64,000 nucleotides of DNA from Prochlorococcus sp. AG-459-N19 (GCA_003209375.1 QCRF01000003.1:33811-97810); one strand, 5' to 3'. Numbered from the stretch's first letter, positions 9,066 to 19,682 are shown. The notes: generated by a model from the sequence alone, not told the origin. Made by a program: numbers and translations.

Positions 9066-10394
9066 TTAAAGTGCTCCTGAAGCAGTTGAATCAATTATTC
9101 CTCCTAAGTGGGTTGTAATGTTTAGAGCGCTAATAACGGGGGGCTTGTTGGGATCATTAAAAAGGTCAACTATAGTTATGCCACCATTACCTTGTTTTAT
9201 CATCCAAATATTTGAATAATTAATCCCTAGGATGTTGCAAATTAAAGTTTTATTGACTGCATCATGAGCAACCAGAAGGCTTAGATCATTATCACTTTGA
9301 GATGAGCAAATTTTATTAAAAGCTTCTACTGACCTTTCTGATACATCTTTTATAGATTCACCTTCGGGCATTATTACTTCTTCAGGTTTATCATGCCAAT
9401 TTTTTAGTAAAACAGGCCACTTTTCTTTGATTTCTACTTCCAGTTTGCCTTCCCATAATCCGTGACTAATTTCTACAAGTGAATCCATTCTTTCTATTTT
9501 TAAATCTTTACTATTTTGGAGGATTATTTGCGCAGTCTCATAAGGCCTATTCATGGAACTTGAAAATGCCTTGTTGAAAGAAATATTTTTCAAATATTCA
9601 AAAGTCTTTCTAGCCTGATCTTTTCCGTTTTCATTTAAAGGGATATCAATTTGGCCTTGGAATCTTCCTTCTTTATTCCAGTTAGTTTCACCATGCCTTA
9701 TAAGAAATATTCTGGAATCTCCAATTTGATTTGGAATATTTTTATTCAGATGGGAGGTTTGATTTAAGCATTCAATTTGCGTCGTAAAAGAGTTATCTTT
9801 TTTTGAAATATTGAGTATAGAGAAAGAAGCATTTTCTAATCTTATTTTCCTAAAACCTTGCTTAGGCTTTCCTAATAACAAGAGGATTAAACATCTGAGA
9901 ATCGCATTATGTCCTATGATTAAAATATTTACATCATCTTTGTCTCGATAAATTTTTAAAACATCTTCTAAAAAATTTGTTGCTTGAAAAAATAACTCTT
10001 GAATTGGTTTATAAGTTTTTTTGTCATTTCTTTTTAAGATTAGATTTTCTGGATCATTTTTCCATATAGGGTAAATTTCTGGAAATTTATTTTTTATTTC
10101 ATCAATTTTTAGACCAGACCATTCACTAAGATCGACCTCTAGTAAATTATTATCAAATACAATTTGTTGTTCTTTATTGAAGGTCTTTTCAATTGTTTTT
10201 GCAGTCTCTGCCGCTCTCACAAGTGGGGAGGAATAGATTTTATCGAAGTTTATTTTTGATAATGCTTTCCCTGCTTTTCGGGCTTGTTCGTATCCTTCAT
10301 CAGTTAATAATGAATCGTCTGTTCTTCCTTGAATTAATCCTTTTGCATTGAAACTGCTTAGCCCATGCCTAACTAAAACTAATCTTATAGCCAT
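9066..10394 (-). CDS. Tandem histidine phosphatase (phosphoglycerate mutase family)
   Basis: Two complete histidine-phosphatase domains in one chain. Domain 1 (about residues 1-210) opens with LVRHGLSSFNAKG; domain 2 (about 225-442) opens with LIRHGETNWNKEGRFQGQ. Each also has a late histidine motif: IIGHNAILRCL in the first and VAHDAVNKTLI in the second. At 442 residues it is double the usual length. Such two-domain forms are known in cyanobacteria and are usually annotated as phosphoglycerate mutase-like, but the substrate is not established here. Confidence 0.85.
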   Translation of the reverse strand: MAIRLVLVRHGLSSFNAKGLIQGRTDDSLLTDEGYEQARKAGKALSKINFDKIYSSPLVRAAETAKTIEKTFNKEQQIVFDNNLLEVDLSEWSGLKIDEIKNKFPEIYPIWKNDPENLILKRNDKKTYKPIQELFFQATNFLEDVLKIYRDKDDVNILIIGHNAILRCLILLLLGKPKQGFRKIRLENASFSILNISKKDNSFTTQIECLNQTSHLNKNIPNQIGDSRIFLIRHGETNWNKEGRFQGQIDIPLNENGKDQARKTFEYLKNISFNKAFSSSMNRPYETAQIILQNSKDLKIERMDSLVEISHGLWEGKLEVEIKEKWPVLLKNWHDKPEEVIMPEGESIKDVSERSVEAFNKICSSQSDNDLSLLVAHDAVNKTLICNILGINYSNIWMIKQGNGGITIVDLFNDPNKPPVISALNITTHLGGIIDSTASGAL

Positions 10395-10510
10395 TATATA
10401 AATTTGAAAATTAAGATAATTTAATCATCTCATGGAGTGATTAAAATAGATACATTGATATAAGGAAATTCAATGATAACTAAGTATAGTTTTCAACAAT
10501 ATAATAAATT

Positions 10511-11872
10511 ATGATCTTTAAAAATATTTCTAAGTCAAAACTCACTTTAGCTTTTATTTCTATAGTCATAACTTTTTTTGTATGGCAACAAGGCTTAAGA
10601 GATAGTTTAAATAGACCATCTGTCTCATTTGATATTAGCCAAAAAGAGCAAGAAATTGTTGAATTATCTGTTCAATCAATACCTGTAAAGCTAAAAAAAT
10701 TTTTTATTATTAATGATCCTGTTGATCAAATTAATAAATCACTCTCTGAGGTCTCATTTGAAGAGCTAACAGAAAGAAATAAATTAATTCGAATAATTAC
10801 TTCAGAATTAAATGATCCTATAATTTACAAAAATAGATCCAAAAATTTTGAAAATAAAAACTTTAAATTTCTGATTGATGAGCTAGAAAAAAAATCTAAT
10901 AATAATTCATATAAACCAAATTCTGATAAATTTGATTTATTTAAAGATGATAGATTTTTATATCACTTATTAAGCCGGAAATTTGATTTTGACGATAGTG
11001 CATTAATAACAAAATCATTTTCAAGCAAAATGTTTTTAAAAATATTAGCCATAAGACTAATACCACTTTTAACAATACTTATTGGCTCTATTCTGGCTTT
11101 AAAAATATTATGGACAACCATATCTTTGAAAAAGTTTCGTTGGAAAGAAATTAAATCCTTAGATTTAGAATTAATAGATATGGTTTTATTAATTGCTGGT
11201 GGATTTGTTGTTTTAGGAGAAGTTGTATCACCTTTGTTTTCTATAAGCTTGGTTGAACTTTTTTCTAAAAATATCTCTTATGAATTGTCTCAATCTTTAA
11301 AAATTTTCTTTGGATATTTTTTTATGGCAATACCGCCATTAGGGATAGTTTATTATCAAATTAAATCTTTGAATGGTGAATTTACTTTTAAAAAAGATTA
11401 TTTACAATTCAATTTCCTGCCAATAAAATATGCAATTATTCAGGGCATTAAAGGTTGGTTAGCAATTGTTCCTTTTGTTTTATTGATCTCCCTAATTATG
11501 AATAGCCTGATCGATAATCAGAATGGTAGTAACCCTTTGCTGGAAATTGTTCTTAATAATAATAATTACTTATCATTTTTTCTATTATTTATAACAACAA
11601 CTCTATTAGCTCCTCTATTTGAAGAGATTATATTTCGCGGTATTTTACTACCAACTCTTTCAAGAGATTTTGGAGTAATTTCGGGTATCATAATATCAGC
11701 TTTTATCTTTGCATTAGCCCATCTAAGTTTGGGAGAAATGCCGCCATTATTTGTTCTAGGAATTGGATTAGCAATTACAAGAATTGCTTCAGGTAGTTTG
11801 TTTTCCTCAGTAATTATGCATTCTTTATGGAATGGATTGACTTTCTTGAATTTGTTCTTATTGAGGACATAA
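10511..11872 (+). CDS. CPBP-family intramembrane metalloprotease
   Basis: Membrane protease of the CAAX/CPBP (Abi) family. An N-terminal signal-anchor lies at about residues 11-28, a soluble stretch at 30-165, then several membrane helices. The metal-site motifs are EEIIFRGILLPTL near residue 376 and FALAHLSLGE near residue 398, with a later MHSLWNG. The length of 453 is long for the family because of the extra N-terminal domain. Substrate unknown. It has a gap on both sides and is probably its own unit. Confidence 0.82.
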   Translation: MIFKNISKSKLTLAFISIVITFFVWQQGLRDSLNRPSVSFDISQKEQEIVELSVQSIPVKLKKFFIINDPVDQINKSLSEVSFEELTERNKLIRIITSELNDPIIYKNRSKNFENKNFKFLIDELEKKSNNNSYKPNSDKFDLFKDDRFLYHLLSRKFDFDDSALITKSFSSKMFLKILAIRLIPLLTILIGSILALKILWTTISLKKFRWKEIKSLDLELIDMVLLIAGGFVVLGEVVSPLFSISLVELFSKNISYELSQSLKIFFGYFFMAIPPLGIVYYQIKSLNGEFTFKKDYLQFNFLPIKYAIIQGIKGWLAIVPFVLLISLIMNSLIDNQNGSNPLLEIVLNNNNYLSFFLLFITTTLLAPLFEEIIFRGILLPTLSRDFGVISGIIISAFIFALAHLSLGEMPPLFVLGIGLAITRIASGSLFSSVIMHSLWNGLTFLNLFLLRT

Positions 11873-11957
11873 AGAATTTAATTTTTTACTTGCGAATCAA
11901 ACAAAAAGATGTTTATTTAATTATTAATACTTCTTTTATTTAACTAATAAATCATAG

Positions 11958-12386
11958 ATGAAACCTTATGGGAATCGGCTTAATTTTAAAAAAAAAGTTT
12001 CATATGAAAGTAAAAAAAGTTCTGAAAAAATATCCATAATTAATATCAAATTAATACATCAAATTTTCGACACCATTAATATCTCTCTTATGGTATTAAT
12101 TTTCACCTTATTTTTCTTGTCTTTTAATAGTCAAAGGAAATGGTCAAATACATATAAAAACTTATCTAAAACAAGAGCTATCAATAATAATCTGATTGAT
12201 TTTATTTCTAAAATCGAGGAATTTTATATAAATGAACTTGAGTCTATTAATACTTATAGAAAAACTAAACCTAAAGATTTAATCTATCTAGATAAACCCC
12301 CAGAAAAAAGAGAAAGTTTATTTAAGAAAAATTTAAGTAGTTTCATTGAAGGTTTTAGTGATAGCAAATATCAAAGGGGATATTGA
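11958..12386 (+). CDS. FtsL-like bitopic membrane protein (inferred)
   Basis: Not recognised by sequence alone. The layout is a basic cytoplasmic N-terminus (residues 1-34), one membrane helix (about 38-54, ISLMVLIFTLFFLSF) and an outer part with a helical stretch (about 75-100). That topology and its position, with the stop codon overlapping the start of ftsI (TGATG), match FtsL, the small divisome protein usually encoded just before ftsI. FtsL diverges strongly, so identity rests on topology and context. Confidence 0.5.
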   Translation: MKPYGNRLNFKKKVSYESKKSSEKISIINIKLIHQIFDTINISLMVLIFTLFFLSFNSQRKWSNTYKNLSKTRAINNNLIDFISKIEEFYINELESINTYRKTKPKDLIYLDKPPEKRESLFKKNLSSFIEGFSDSKYQRGY

Positions 12387-14137
12387 TGAAAAGAGACAAA
12401 AAAATTGTTCGTCTAGTACCCCTTGATCAAGGAAGATTTAAATTTCTCTATATTTTTAGCTTGTTATTAATATTTTGTTTGTTTGGTAGGTTAGTTAAAT
12501 TGCAAGTTTTTAACGCCTCTGATTTGCAAAGGAAAGCTAGATTGATTCAGTCTTCTAAAACTAGCGCCTTAAAAAAAAGGAGAGCGATTGTTGATAGAAA
12601 TAATAGACTAATTGCTTACGATAAACCACTTTATAAATTATGGGCCCATCCAAAATATTTTAATTTTCCCGGTGATTCAATAAATAGAGTTCGCAGTATT
12701 AAAGAAGTTATAGAAAAATTGTCACCTATTTTGGATATAAATGGTGAAATACTATTAAGTAAATTTAATAATAAAATGAATGGTATCAAGCTTTTGGATA
12801 AAATTTCCGAAGAAAAGGCAGAAAAGATAAAAAACCTTCAAATAAGCGGACTTGATTTGTTTAAATATTCGCAGAGATATTATCCACAAGGTGAGCTTTA
12901 CTCTAATCTTGTCGGTTTTGTTAATGATGAGAATATAGCTTCAGCAGGTTTAGAGCTTCATTTAGATAATCAAATTAAAGTCTTTAATAAAAGTAATTTA
13001 ATAAAAAGAGGAGGAGATGGAACTCCCTTACCGGATAATTCAGCTCCAGGCGATTTTATTTCTGATTATAAAAGTTTAGGCCTAACTATAGATTCAAAAT
13101 TACAGAAAGCGTCATTCAATGCTTTATCAAAGCAAGTAAGCAAATGGAAAGCAAAGAAGGGATTTGCCATAGTTATGGATGTTAATAATGGTCGGATTCT
13201 CTCTTTGGTTACAGTCCCTTCGTATGATCCAAATAAATTTTGGCAGTATGATTCTGGACTTTTTAGGGGTTGGTATTCTCAAGATTTATTTGAGCCTGGT
13301 TCAACTTTTAAACCTATTAATCTTGCCTTAGCGTTAGAAGAAAAAGTAATCCAGAAAGATGGAGTAGTTGAAGATACTGGAAAAATTGATGTTGGAGGAT
13401 GGACACTTTCTAATTGGGATAAAAAAGGTAATGGATACATTGACTATCCAAAAGTTTTGCAGGTTTCAAGTAATGTTGGGATGGTAAAAATAATGCAAAA
13501 TTTAGACCCTATAATTTATTGGGATTGGCTAAAAAATTTAGGTATAAATAAAAATTTAGAGACTGACTTAGTTGAATCAACTGCTGGACAACTAAAGAGA
13601 AAAGATTTATTTGTAAATCAATCTATTGAGCCTGCTGTAACTTCTTTTGGCAAAGGTTTCTCAATCTCGCCACTTAAATTGCTTCAACTTCATGCGGCTT
13701 TAGCAAATGGTGGTTATGAAGTAACTCCACATGTAACTTCAACTTTCAAAGAAAGAATTAATAAAAATCCAAAAAAACAATTTTTTTCACACGAAGTCTC
13801 TAAAACTGTTCTTGAATGGATGGAGAGCGTAGTTGATAAAGGTAGTGGATCTGGTGTAAAAATCGAGGGTTACAGGATAGCGGGGAAAACGGGCACTTCC
13901 CAAAAAGCCTTAAATGGTTCCTATACAAGTAAAAAAGTTTGCAGTTTTGTGGCAACCTTACCAGTTAATGATCCGAAATATGCTGTCCTAGTAGTCGTTG
14001 ATGAGCCATCTAAATCTTATGCATATGGTTCAACTGTTGCCGTCCCAGTTGCTAAAGAAATTATCGAGAGTTTGATTGTAATTGAAAAAATACCTCCCAA
14101 GGTTAAAGATCATGGAATGATTGTTAAAAAACCCTAA
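12386..14137 (+). CDS. ftsI: Division-type penicillin-binding protein (FtsI/PBP2)
   Basis: Class B transpeptidase that cross-links septal peptidoglycan. A membrane anchor lies at about residues 22-40, followed by the pedestal domain and the transpeptidase domain with SxxK at S306-K309 (GSTFKP), SxN at S361 (VSSNVGM) and KTGT at 501-504. The 583-residue length is typical. The ATG at 12386 overlaps the preceding FtsL-like stop; an in-frame TTG lies one codon earlier. Overlap and context suggest coupled translation with the upstream gene. Confidence 0.92.
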   Translation: MKRDKKIVRLVPLDQGRFKFLYIFSLLLIFCLFGRLVKLQVFNASDLQRKARLIQSSKTSALKKRRAIVDRNNRLIAYDKPLYKLWAHPKYFNFPGDSINRVRSIKEVIEKLSPILDINGEILLSKFNNKMNGIKLLDKISEEKAEKIKNLQISGLDLFKYSQRYYPQGELYSNLVGFVNDENIASAGLELHLDNQIKVFNKSNLIKRGGDGTPLPDNSAPGDFISDYKSLGLTIDSKLQKASFNALSKQVSKWKAKKGFAIVMDVNNGRILSLVTVPSYDPNKFWQYDSGLFRGWYSQDLFEPGSTFKPINLALALEEKVIQKDGVVEDTGKIDVGGWTLSNWDKKGNGYIDYPKVLQVSSNVGMVKIMQNLDPIIYWDWLKNLGINKNLETDLVESTAGQLKRKDLFVNQSIEPAVTSFGKGFSISPLKLLQLHAALANGGYEVTPHVTSTFKERINKNPKKQFFSHEVSKTVLEWMESVVDKGSGSGVKIEGYRIAGKTGTSQKALNGSYTSKKVCSFVATLPVNDPKYAVLVVVDEPSKSYAYGSTVAVPVAKEIIESLIVIEKIPPKVKDHGMIVKKP

Positions 14138-14202
14138 AATTTTCCAATTTTATAAATATTTAGTTCATTATCTGATGATTTCATTAGGAATAAAAGCTAG
14201 TT

Positions 14203-14216
14203 TATATATATATATA
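14203..14216. repeat. (TA)7 dinucleotide run upstream of tal
   Basis: Seven TA repeats sit 13 bases before the transaldolase start, inside its probable 5' leader or promoter. The run could slip in replication; no function is shown. Confidence 0.6.
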
Positions 14217-14229
14217 TGATTTTCTAGAT

Positions 14230-15231
14230 ATGAAATCAATTTTAGAACAATTGTCCTCAATGACTGTTGTTGTTGCTGATACTGGAGATTTAGATTCGAT
14301 AAAAAAATTTCAACCAAGGGATGCCACCACCAATCCATCTCTAATACTTGCTGCTGCAAAGAACCCTGATTATGTGAAATTAATAGATAAAGCTTTAGAA
14401 AGTTCAGAAAATGCATTGCCTCAAGGATGCTCCGAAATGGAATTAATCAAAGAAACTGTTGACCAAGTTTCAGTATTTTTTGGAAAAGAAATATTGAAAA
14501 TTATTTCAGGGCGCGTATCTACTGAAGTTGATGCAAGACTGAGCTTTGACACCGAAGCTACGGTAAAAAAAGCGAGAAAATTGATCAATCTTTACAAAAA
14601 TTTCGGAATTGAAAAGGAAAGAATTTTGATTAAGATTGCTGCAACTTGGGAGGGAATTAAGGCAGCTGAAATTTTGGAAAAAGAGGGTATTAAGTGCAAC
14701 TTAACTTTACTTTTTAACTTCTGCCAAGCGGTAACTTGTGCCAATGCAAAGATAACTCTAATTTCTCCGTTCGTTGGTCGTATATTGGATTGGCATAAAG
14801 CAAAAACTGGTAAAACAAGTTTTGTCGGTGCTGAAGACCCTGGTGTTATTTCGGTTACTCAAATATACAAGTACTTTAAAGAAAAGGGATTCAAGACAGA
14901 AGTAATGGGAGCGAGTTTTAGAAATCTTGATGAAATAAAAGAATTAGCAGGTTGCGATCTTTTAACAATCGCACCAAAATTTCTTGAGGAACTGAAAAAA
15001 GAAAAAGGAGAGTTAGTTAGAAAATTAGATGTAAGTACCCAAATAAATAATTCTATTGACTACGAATTTGAAGAAAAAGATTTCAGATTATGTATGTTGG
15101 AAGATCAAATGGCAAGTGAAAAGCTTAGTGAAGGTATTACTGGATTCAGTAAGGCTATAGAAGAATTGGAAGAGCTGCTCTTAAAGAGATATTCAGAGAT
15201 TAAAAATCATAAATTGATTTCTGCTAACTAA
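14230..15231 (+). CDS. tal: Transaldolase
   Basis: Pentose phosphate pathway enzyme moving a three-carbon unit between sugar phosphates; in cyanobacteria it serves dark carbohydrate oxidation. The family start [20 protein letters not shown], the [11 protein letters not shown] motif near residue 33, Schiff-base lysine in [12 protein letters not shown] near residue 133, and [11 protein letters not shown] are all present. Length 333 is standard. It is separated from ftsI by 92 bases and converges on a flavoprotein gene. Confidence 0.95.
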   Translation: MKSILEQLSSMTVVVADTGDLDSIKKFQPRDATTNPSLILAAAKNPDYVKLIDKALESSENALPQGCSEMELIKETVDQVSVFFGKEILKIISGRVSTEVDARLSFDTEATVKKARKLINLYKNFGIEKERILIKIAATWEGIKAAEILEKEGIKCNLTLLFNFCQAVTCANAKITLISPFVGRILDWHKAKTGKTSFVGAEDPGVISVTQIYKYFKEKGFKTEVMGASFRNLDEIKELAGCDLLTIAPKFLEELKKEKGELVRKLDVSTQINNSIDYEFEEKDFRLCMLEDQMASEKLSEGITGFSKAIEELEELLLKRYSEIKNHKLISAN

Positions 15232-15254
15232 ATTTAAGTTTGAATTGAAAAGAA

Positions 15255-16388
15255 TTAAGCCCCACTTTTTGTTAAAAGTCTTCTGATAACTCTTTTTGCA
15301 ATATCTTCATAGCTCATTTCTCCTGATAATATTTGAGCAATACGTTTGGGTGCTGTTTTTCTTTTGACACCTAATTGATATCCAGTTCTGGGGAATCTAT
15401 AAAATACTTGGGCTATTCTCCTCCCCCAAACCATTGATTTCCCCCAAATGTTGTTAATTTTTTCTGTATAAAGATTTAAATCATCTAGTTTTCCTGACAG
15501 GCACTGATCTATGTATTCTGCAGCATAAAAACTGCTAATTAAAGATGGTCTAATTCCTTCAGCTAAAAATGGATCACATAGAGATGCTGCATCTCCAACC
15601 GCTAAAACTTTTTCACCATTGATTGAGTGAAAGCCATTCCAGATTCTCAGTTTCTTACTAATTGTTTTAAGAGGAAAATCATCAAAACCAAAGCTTCTGA
15701 TCACTTGTTTATTTATAGCCTGATTTTCTAAAAGACCATTATTTATAAAAGTACCTAAACCAATATTTAAGCTTTCTTTTAAGGGGAATGCCCATGCAAA
15801 ACCATATTTTACAAATCCAAACTCAAATCTAACTGCATCTCTAGGTATTTCACCTAACCCTTTCAATCTTAATGAGATTGTGTTTGCAAATTTCGGTTTT
15901 CTAGGCCCTAAATTGAGATAACTCGCCCATTTCGATTGGGACCCATCTGCAATAACAAGAAATTCTGTAATATATTTTATTTTGTTATTGCAAGTAATTT
16001 CCCATTTATCATTTTTTTTTATGATTTTTTCTATCAATAATGGTCTCATTATCTGTGCTCCATTACTCAAGGATTCATCAAGTAATAATTGATCTAGTTT
16101 TTCTCTTTTAACAATCCAAAATGGGGATTCACCAGTCAGATCAGCAGTTACATTATCTGAAGCCTTCCATCTGAATTCAACATTCTTAATTTTTGATTCT
16201 ATGCAATCTTCAATATTTAAAGGAAGAAACCTTCGCATTGAAGATGCCATCCCCCCTGCACATGGTTTGTAATCTTGGGATTTTTCTTTTTCAATAATTA
16301 AAACTGAATATCCTTTCTTTGATAAGTTAAGAGCGGTGGAAGATCCTGATAAACCTCCACCAATTATTACAACATCAAATCCTATCAA
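15255..16388 (-). CDS. Geranylgeranyl reductase-like FAD oxidoreductase
   Basis: FAD-dependent reductase related to ChlP, which saturates geranylgeranyl chains for chlorophyll and tocopherol. The N-terminal dinucleotide site reads [17 protein letters not shown], followed by the PCAGGM motif of this family, and a second FAD motif [19 protein letters not shown] lies near residue 270. At 377 residues it is a little shorter than true ChlP. It begins at TTG overlapping the frr stop (TTGA), so it is coupled to frr-pyrH. The exact substrate is uncertain. Confidence 0.75.
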   Translation of the reverse strand: MIGFDVVIIGGGLSGSSTALNLSKKGYSVLIIEKEKSQDYKPCAGGMASSMRRFLPLNIEDCIESKIKNVEFRWKASDNVTADLTGESPFWIVKREKLDQLLLDESLSNGAQIMRPLLIEKIIKKNDKWEITCNNKIKYITEFLVIADGSQSKWASYLNLGPRKPKFANTISLRLKGLGEIPRDAVRFEFGFVKYGFAWAFPLKESLNIGLGTFINNGLLENQAINKQVIRSFGFDDFPLKTISKKLRIWNGFHSINGEKVLAVGDAASLCDPFLAEGIRPSLISSFYAAEYIDQCLSGKLDDLNLYTEKINNIWGKSMVWGRRIAQVFYRFPRTGYQLGVKRKTAPKRIAQILSGEMSYEDIAKRVIRRLLTKSGA

Positions 16389-16933
16389 ACTTTTAGAATT
16401 TCCTTCTCTTTTTCAGACAATTTAATGTCTATTAGAGCAATATATTTATCAGTAATTTTCTGAATTTCAGATTGATTATCTCTCGATTCGTCAATAGAAA
16501 TAAGGCCATCTTTTTCCTCTTTTTTTTCTTTATCAACAGCATCTCTTCTGATATTTCTCAAAGCTACTTTTCCTTCCTCTGCATATTTAGAGGCTAATTT
16601 ACAAAATTCTTTTCTTCTTTCTTCCGTTAAAGGAGGAACATTTATTCTTATTACTTTTCCATCATTATTTGGAGTAATACCCAGATCACTCATAGAAATA
16701 GATTTCTCTATCGCTTGTAAACATGAAATATCGAAAGGTTGTATTGAAATTGTTTGCGAATCAACAGTGCTTATAGTGGCAAGCGATTTGATTGGTGTTT
16801 CTGCTCCATAGTACTCAACACTTACTCTGTCTAACAAGGAAGCGTTAGCTCTGCCTGTCCTAATTGTATTAAAGTTTCTTTGTGTGGCTTCAATACTTTT
16901 ATTCATATTTTCTTGAATTTCTTTTTCTTTCAT
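16385..16933 (-). CDS. frr: Ribosome recycling factor
   Basis: Splits ribosomes after termination together with EF-G. The family signature [18 protein letters not shown] (about residues 20-37) and the [17 protein letters not shown] block are clear. Length 182 is standard. It lies 20 bases downstream of pyrH on the reverse strand, the common bacterial order pyrH-frr, and overlaps the next gene by four bases. Confidence 0.96.
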   Translation of the reverse strand: MKEKEIQENMNKSIEATQRNFNTIRTGRANASLLDRVSVEYYGAETPIKSLATISTVDSQTISIQPFDISCLQAIEKSISMSDLGITPNNDGKVIRINVPPLTEERRKEFCKLASKYAEEGKVALRNIRRDAVDKEKKEEKDGLISIDESRDNQSEIQKITDKYIALIDIKLSEKEKEILKV

Positions 16934-16953
16934 AATAAAAAAATAAATGATCC

Positions 16954-17658
16954 TTAACTGATTAAAGAGCCTATTGGCTCCCCAGCAACAGCTTCAGAAA
17001 TATTCCCTTTTTTGAATATATCAAAAACCATAATTGGGATATTATTATCTTTGCAAAATGCAATCGCAGTGCTGTCCATTACTGCAATTTCATCACTAAG
17101 AACTTGTTGATAACTGAGAGAGGAATATTTTTTTGCATCTTTAAATTGATTAGGATCACGATCGTATACTCCATCAACTTTAGTAGCCTTCATAACAACT
17201 TCAGCGTTTATCTCTGCTGCCCTCAAAGCTGCCGTAGTATCCGTTGTAAAAAATGGATTTCCGCATCCACCTCCGAAAACTACAACTCTACCTTTTTCTA
17301 GGTGCCTCATGGCTCTTCTTCTGATATAGGGTTCGGCGATTTCTTGCATTTCTATTGCTGTTTGCACTCTTGTTGCAACTCCTACTCTTTCAAGACCATC
17401 TTGAAGTGAAATTGCGTTCATTACTGTTGCTAGCATTCCTACATAATCAGCAGTCGCGCGATCCATTCCATCTGCAGAACCTTTAAGCCCCCTAAAAATG
17501 TTTCCACCGCCAACAACTATTGCAAGTTGTACATTATTTTCGACTACTTTTGAAACATCCTCTGCAATTGACTGAACTATAGCAGGATCAATACCATAAG
17601 GTTTTTCGCCCATTAGTGCTTCACCACTAAGTTTTAAGAGAACTCTTTTGTAAGTCAT
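16954..17658 (-). CDS. pyrH: Uridylate kinase
   Basis: Phosphorylates UMP to UDP. It is an amino acid kinase fold with [15 protein letters not shown] at the N-terminus, the [11 protein letters not shown] glycine-rich loop near residue 52, the [12 protein letters not shown] motif, and [12 protein letters not shown] near residue 140. Length 234 is typical. It is the first gene of a pyrH-frr-flavoprotein run on the reverse strand. Confidence 0.96.
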   Translation of the reverse strand: MTYKRVLLKLSGEALMGEKPYGIDPAIVQSIAEDVSKVVENNVQLAIVVGGGNIFRGLKGSADGMDRATADYVGMLATVMNAISLQDGLERVGVATRVQTAIEMQEIAEPYIRRRAMRHLEKGRVVVFGGGCGNPFFTTDTTAALRAAEINAEVVMKATKVDGVYDRDPNQFKDAKKYSSLSYQQVLSDEIAVMDSTAIAFCKDNNIPIMVFDIFKKGNISEAVAGEPIGSLIS

Positions 17659-17785
17659 TCAATAATTGTACTTTTAAGACCTTAGCAAGTAAATGTGCCA
17701 AATTTATTTTTTGTTCTGATATTGCTTGCGTCTTTAAACATTTCTAAACCTGCCTAAAGAAAATTTAAATAAAAATTTACTTCAA

Positions 17786-18478
17786 CTAAAATTCGACACA
17801 CTTTTGTGCTTTTATTCCTTGCTCTTTAAAAGGATGTCTTATTAATTTCATTTCTGTAACTAGATCAGCGTAATTGATGATTAAATCAGATGCTCCCCTT
17901 CCAGTTAAAACAATATGATTTTTTCTATTATTTAAAGATTTTAAAAAAGTGATTATTTCTTCGGGTTCAAGATAACCAAGTTTTGTCGCAATATTAATTT
18001 CATCAAGAATGATAAGTTTATAAGATTTGTTTAGTATGTATTTTTTGGCTAGTTGCCACGCCTCTTTAACTAATTTTTCATCTCTTACTCTGTCCTGTGT
18101 TTCCCAAGTAAATCCCTCTCCTAATGAATGCCAAGATATGTTTGAAGACAAGTTTTTAAGTGCTTTTTCTTCTCCAGTCGTCCAGCCTCCTTTGATAAAT
18201 TGAATTATTGCTACTTTATAGCCATGCCCTATCGTCCTTAAAGCCATTCCTAAAGATGCTGTTGTCTTACCCTTGCCATTTCCTGTGAAAACAATCAATA
18301 ATCCTTTTTTTGTTTTTCTAATTTGTAGTCTTTCGGCTTGAATATCTTTTCTTTGCTGCATTCTTTTTTTATATGAGCTCTCATTGCTATCCGGTGATAA
18401 TTTGCCTCCCATTCCAAGTTTATTTGCTTGATTATCGAGGTTAAATATTTTCTCGGAAAATGGAGGCTTTTCTTGCAT
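17786..18478 (-). CDS. cobO: Cob(I)yrinic acid a,c-diamide adenosyltransferase
   Basis: ATP:corrinoid adenosyltransferase of the CobA/CobO/BtuR family. The P-loop GNGKGKTTASLG lies near residue 66, followed by IIQFIKGGWTTGE, a DEINIATKLGYL block near residue 157 and VLTGRGAS near residue 191. The N-terminal 55 residues are basic and not conserved. Length 230 is normal. Transcription runs away from pyrH; the gap to pyrH holds no other gene. Confidence 0.9.
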   Translation of the reverse strand: MQEKPPFSEKIFNLDNQANKLGMGGKLSPDSNESSYKKRMQQRKDIQAERLQIRKTKKGLLIVFTGNGKGKTTASLGMALRTIGHGYKVAIIQFIKGGWTTGEEKALKNLSSNISWHSLGEGFTWETQDRVRDEKLVKEAWQLAKKYILNKSYKLIILDEINIATKLGYLEPEEIITFLKSLNNRKNHIVLTGRGASDLIINYADLVTEMKLIRHPFKEQGIKAQKCVEF

Positions 18479-18512
18479 ATGACCCTTAACTTTATTTAAA
18501 TATTATAAATCT

Positions 18513-19682
18513 TTAAATATTTTTAACTCTTTTAACTTTTAAAAGTGCATTATTCACTGCCTTTTGTTGATCTCTTTTGGTAATCCAGTGGTGATAAGTT
18601 TGTGTATGTAAACTAACCGAGTGTCCCATCATTCTGGCAGCCACAGTATCAGGTAAATCATAAAAAATTGTTCTAACCGCCCAAGCATGTCTTAGATCAT
18701 AAGGTTTTATTTGTAAAGAGTAACGCTTAAACTTATCTGTAATTTTTTTTCCAATATTCTGTAAGGTTGTAATTTTAAGATCTCTATTAATATTTGGTAG
18801 AAGTTCTGGATTTTCACCAAGTTTTGATAATTCGAACTTTTCCACCCATTCAGGATGAAATGGCCAAACTTGATGTTCCCCAGTTTTAGTCGTAGGCAAA
18901 ACTCTAATAATTTTGTCCCCAAAATTAGTAAGAGAACTTAAATCACAAAAAAATACTTCATGATTTCTTAATCCATATGTAGCCATAAGACCAAAAACAA
19001 ATTTCCAAGACTTGTTTGGTATCGTCTCCCACAGTTTCTCTATTAATTCGTCTTTAGGTAGATCCCTAAATCCTGCTTTGTTCATACCATATCCTCTAGA
19101 ATTTAATTTCCAGTCTTCAGGTAGTTTAATGTCCAAAAACTTAGCCAAAACACTTAAAGAGGTAGCGCATTGTTTCCTACTTCTGGTACCTTCCGTATAA
19201 CTTTCAAGTGTTTTTTGAAATATTTTTTCTAAAGCTTCATTCTCATAGTCATTGTAAATATTTAGGATTCTTTTCAAATATGGTTTATAAGAACTTCTCC
19301 AAGTAGTTTTTCTAGTGCTGGTTCGAAAATCACTTTTATTTTCTTTAAAAAAAAATTCCTCAAATTGATTTAACCTTTTTGGGAATTCAAAACCATCTTT
19401 TATTTCTTTTTTATAAGGTTTGCCTATCCAATTAATCCAATTAAACTGATTCAATTCCAATTGCAAATTGATTAATTGTAATTTTTTTTTGGCCTCCTCT
19501 AATCCAGAAATGTCAGCCTTTAAACCAAGAGATATTCTTTGAATTTTAAAGTTATTGTTATCTTCTTTGGAGGGTAGTGAACCACGAATATTTAATTTTT
19601 CTCCTCTTTTCTCAATTTTAAGCTTGCAGCCTTGAGTAGCAAATTTATCATTGAGATTATTAATTTCCTGTATTACGTTCAT
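18513..19682 (-). CDS. Tyrosine recombinase / phage integrase-family protein
   Basis: Site-specific recombinase of the tyrosine family. The C-terminal catalytic domain shows the first arginine in TYGLRNHEVF, a lysine in TTKTGEHQVW, the box II arginine in PYDLRHAWAVR, the MMGHSV histidine and a final tyrosine in QTYHHW. Box II has Tyr where many family members have the first His (HxLRH). The N-terminal 150 residues are lysine-rich, as in arm- or core-binding domains. There is no adjacent tRNA, excisionase or repeat pair, so a mobile element is not evident. It lies between cobO and hemH. Confidence 0.83.
   Translation of the reverse strand: MNVIQEINNLNDKFATQGCKLKIEKRGEKLNIRGSLPSKEDNNNFKIQRISLGLKADISGLEEAKKKLQLINLQLELNQFNWINWIGKPYKKEIKDGFEFPKRLNQFEEFFFKENKSDFRTSTRKTTWRSSYKPYLKRILNIYNDYENEALEKIFQKTLESYTEGTRSRKQCATSLSVLAKFLDIKLPEDWKLNSRGYGMNKAGFRDLPKDELIEKLWETIPNKSWKFVFGLMATYGLRNHEVFFCDLSSLTNFGDKIIRVLPTTKTGEHQVWPFHPEWVEKFELSKLGENPELLPNINRDLKITTLQNIGKKITDKFKRYSLQIKPYDLRHAWAVRTIFYDLPDTVAARMMGHSVSLHTQTYHHWITKRDQQKAVNNALLKVKRVKNI

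Noticed and set aside
14168..14416. 82-codon reverse-strand frame over the tal start
   Set aside because: It is antisense to conserved transaldolase codons and has low-complexity Gln/Ser runs.
18513..19682. Mobile island around the tyrosine recombinase
   Set aside because: Neighbours are housekeeping genes in tight order, with no tRNA, att repeats, or cargo.
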